Positions 61,912 to 64,000 of a stretch of 64,000 bases of DNA are shown here, piece by piece (position 1 is the stretch's first letter; each line of letters begins with the position of its first letter). A model generated the notes under the pieces. The model saw only the letters and a program-made list of their open reading frames with translations. It searched no databases and was not told where the DNA came from. Position numbers and translations under genes: made by a program. Origin of the DNA: Candidatus Bathyarchaeota archaeon (GTDB lineage: Archaea; Thermoproteota; Bathyarchaeia; Bathyarchaeales; Bathycorpusculaceae); the NCBI GenBank assembly GCA_026014745.1, contig JAOZHS010000001.1:1054001-1118000 (forward strand). The letters are read 5' to 3'.

Positions 61912-63096
61912 ATGAATGTTTGTCATGTGTGGGATCGGTTCTGGCCCATAGACATCGGCGGCTTAGAACGCTACATTCTATGGTTAACCAGCTACCTTGC
62001 TAAAACCCAAGCCATCAACTTTTCCCTCATAACAGGGCGAACAAAATTTCTGCTCATAACCAAAAACATCAAAAAATACGAGGACGCAGGCTTCCTCAAA
62101 GTTTACCGCCTTGGTCCAACCCCCGTCGACGTCGTTAACGGCGCCTGCATTTACACGTTTGGTTCCAGCCCGGAACTTGTGGACCGCATGAAGTTCGCCA
62201 GCCTTTACCGCGAAGCAGCCCAGCAGAAGGGCGCCCGCTCGGCTGATGTTTTCCATATTCATGGCGTATGGAAAGACCTCGAATACATCAACCTTGGCAT
62301 TTTCCTGAGTCGGCGTTTTCATAAACCGTTGGTTATGACGTTGCATGGCGGCTTTGTGGGTGACCCCAAAGATGGGGGTATGCCGCTTAAGGACCCTGTC
62401 ATTAGAAATATTCTTGAACATGATGTGGCGGCGATTACTACGTATTCTAAAGAAATTCTGGGTACTCTGCAGGAGTTGGGCCTAGGCAAAAAAAGCTACT
62501 TCATCACCAACTTTGTCGATTCCCCTCACTTCCAAAACCCCGCCGAAACCGCGCCCCGAGACCCCACAATAATCTATGTAGGCAGATTAGAACCCGTGCA
62601 GACCCCCGAGATAGTAATCAAAGCATTCAAACAAGCCCACAGTCAATATCCCAACGCAAAACTCATCATGGTAGGCTATGGAAGACTCTTTGAGCATCTC
62701 CAGAATTTGATACGGCAACTAAACTTGGAAGGCGCCGTAGCCATGGTGGGCAAACAAACCGATGTGCGACCCTTTCTGTGGCGGAGTGATGTTTTTGTCG
62801 CTACCAATTTTGGCTATATCGCCTCATTGGAAGCCATGTCGGCTGGGCTTGCGGTGATAGCACCGAATTTTGGCATCTTAAAAGAAACCATAAACCACGG
62901 CTTTAACGGGCTACTCGTCGAGGAGCACGACGTTGACCAGCTTGCAGCGGCTTTAATCCGCTTAATCCATGATGAACCCTTCAGACGGACACTTTCGCAT
63001 AACGCGTTTGAATCCGTCAAAAACTATGACATCCGCGTGATAGCTCCCAAGATGGCGGAAGTATATCAATCCGTATCTAAAAATAATCATCTGTAG
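61912..63096 (+). CDS. GT4 glycosyltransferase
   Basis: A 394-residue GT-B enzyme. WDRFWPIDIGGLERYILWL near the N-terminus binds the acceptor, FVGDPKDGGMP follows, and the C-terminal SDVFVATNFGYIASLEAMSAGLAVI has the nucleotide-sugar site; the first Glu of the EX7E motif is changed (TNFGYIASLEA). I chose ATG at 61912; a GTG at 61888 would overlap the acyltransferase. It starts the last operon segment before the partial membrane protein. Confidence 0.85.
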   Translation: MNVCHVWDRFWPIDIGGLERYILWLTSYLAKTQAINFSLITGRTKFLLITKNIKKYEDAGFLKVYRLGPTPVDVVNGACIYTFGSSPELVDRMKFASLYREAAQQKGARSADVFHIHGVWKDLEYINLGIFLSRRFHKPLVMTLHGGFVGDPKDGGMPLKDPVIRNILEHDVAAITTYSKEILGTLQELGLGKKSYFITNFVDSPHFQNPAETAPRDPTIIYVGRLEPVQTPEIVIKAFKQAHSQYPNAKLIMVGYGRLFEHLQNLIRQLNLEGAVAMVGKQTDVRPFLWRSDVFVATNFGYIASLEAMSAGLAVIAPNFGILKETINHGFNGLLVEEHDVDQLAAALIRLIHDEPFRRTLSHNAFESVKNYDIRVIAPKMAEVYQSVSKNNHL

Positions 63097-63105
63097 GCGT
63101 AAAGC

Positions 63106-64000
63106 ATGACGCAACAAAACAGTTTTTCTGGTCAGTTTCTAGCCATAGTGGTAGTTCTGCAGGTCATAATGTATGTAGCCCTGTTCCTAAACTTCACCAT
63201 AGTCCGAGCAGTCATAGGACTATTCTACTTGACATTCATTCCCGGCTTAATCTTCATCAAGCTACTCAAATTTAACTTCGAAACCAGCGAACTCATCGTT
63301 TACGCTGCAGGATTCAGCCTCGCCTTTCTAATGGTGACAGCTCTGGTGCTTAACGGGTTTGGCCCACTGGTGGGAATCACTTTTCCTCTCGCAGCTTTGC
63401 CTCTTTCTTTGGTGGTTAACACTGTGATTTTAGGCGCCGCCGCCATAGCCTACATAAGAAGCACCAACAAAAAAACAGAAACGACACCAAAACCGCTGGG
63501 TTTCCACCCCTCCTACGTTATTTTAACGCTCATACCTGTGTTAAGTGTTATCGGCGCCTACTTCGTCAACACCACTGGCGACAACTTCTACTTAATGCTA
63601 ACAATCATATCCATCGCCGTCGTCTTCATAGTGGGCGTCTTCTACAAAGATTCACCCAAAGTGTACCCCTACGCCATCTTCATGATAGCATTGGCACTCC
63701 TGTTTCAAACCACATTTATCACCAACTACCTCCTATCCTACGGAGGCGACTCGCCTTCAGAATTCTTCGTGTTCCGCACCACCCAAATAAACTCAGTCTG
63801 GGACCCAATCTTTCAAGTTCCCACCGACCTAGGCATGGGCAGATATAACGCCATGCTAAGCGTCACCATCCTCCCCACCGTCTACTCAAACATGCTGGGA
63901 ATTGACGCCACATGGGTCTTCAAACTCGTCTTCCCTCTGCTATTCGCTTTAGTTCCCATAGCCGCATACCTGCTCTGGCAACCCTACATTGGCAAAAAAC
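63106..64000 (+). CDS. large membrane protein, partial (DUF2206-like)
   Basis: An open frame from ATG 63106 to the right edge, 298 complete codons with no stop. It has at least eight hydrophobic helices. Early segments such as VRAVIGLFYLTFIPGLIFIKLL and the late SPSEFFVFRTTQINSVWDP resemble DUF2206 and related multi-pass proteins in archaeal glycan loci, which may be oligosaccharide transferases or polymerases. Neighbouring glycosyltransferases support a role in glycan assembly or export. The C-terminus is outside the window, so the call is provisional. Confidence 0.7.
   Translation, partial: MTQQNSFSGQFLAIVVVLQVIMYVALFLNFTIVRAVIGLFYLTFIPGLIFIKLLKFNFETSELIVYAAGFSLAFLMVTALVLNGFGPLVGITFPLAALPLSLVVNTVILGAAAIAYIRSTNKKTETTPKPLGFHPSYVILTLIPVLSVIGAYFVNTTGDNFYLMLTIISIAVVFIVGVFYKDSPKVYPYAIFMIALALLFQTTFITNYLLSYGGDSPSEFFVFRTTQINSVWDPIFQVPTDLGMGRYNAMLSVTILPTVYSNMLGIDATWVFKLVFPLLFALVPIAAYLLWQPYIGKK

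Noticed and set aside
1-64000. CRISPR arrays or cas genes
   Set aside because: No regularly spaced direct repeats with unique spacers and no Cas motifs were seen. The dispersed repeat is only two tandem units plus one.
1-64000. Insertion sequences or transposases
   Set aside because: No transposase-like open frame and no clear terminal inverted repeats with target duplications were seen.

Overview
The window is archaeal chromosomal DNA. It carries an archaeal-type EF-2 with the diphthamide loop, aIF1A, RIO1 kinase, a Dim2-like KH protein, type II methionine aminopeptidase, archaeal TrpRS, families found mainly in archaea (DUF1512, DUF763, AfpA), TATA-box promoters and many TTG or GTG starts. 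The gene set suits an anaerobic, mesophilic member of the TACK group such as Bathyarchaeia. That placement is an inference; no marker here proves it.

Region 1 (1-6021) starts with the 3' end of a tRNA and then holds accessory genes: a trypsin-like protease, a polyprenyl synthase, an MFS transporter, a ParA/MinD-like ATPase, a TIR-like protein fused to a zinc-binding tail, and a small unassigned protein. Region 2 (6070-24719) is mostly housekeeping: an MBL-fold hydrolase, 5S rRNA with its own promoter, a DUF1512 protein, methionine aminopeptidase, a flavin reductase, TrpRS, a Na/K-like P-type ATPase, EF-2, a lone ATP-cone protein, an iron-sulfur flavoprotein plus AfpA pair, a DUF763 protein and membrane proteins. 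It also holds an unassigned structured RNA near 21352-21480. A dispersed repeat occurs twice at 9816-9943 and once at 25836-25901.

Region 3 (24770-44981) has a radical SAM protein, a Ca-type P-type ATPase, an acetate module (OFA transporter, YaaH/SatP transporter, acetyl-CoA synthetase), a surface protein with three Ig-like repeats, the aIF1A-RIO1-KH translation cluster, a degenerate MobA-like protein, pyrophosphatase, an HD phosphohydrolase, an aspartase and a CBS protein whose C-terminus resembles a ribosome hibernation domain. Acetyl-CoA synthetase releases pyrophosphate and soluble pyrophosphatase removes it, so these genes suit acetate assimilation.

Region 4 (45368-64000) begins with a small wHTH/secreted-protein operon and becomes a long, almost unidirectional surface-glycan locus. 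It contains a PIG-L deacetylase, a WbqC-like protein, two DegT/StrS sugar aminotransferases, methyltransferases, a Gfo/Idh/MocA dehydrogenase, an unknown probable TIM-barrel protein, four GT2 and two GT4 glycosyltransferases, a hexapeptide acyltransferase, and a large membrane protein that runs off the right edge. The one opposing gene is a secreted GH5 glycosidase with an unusual aromatic and histidine-rich tail. Together these genes would make, modify and assemble an amino-sugar glycan for S-layer proteins or an exopolysaccharide.
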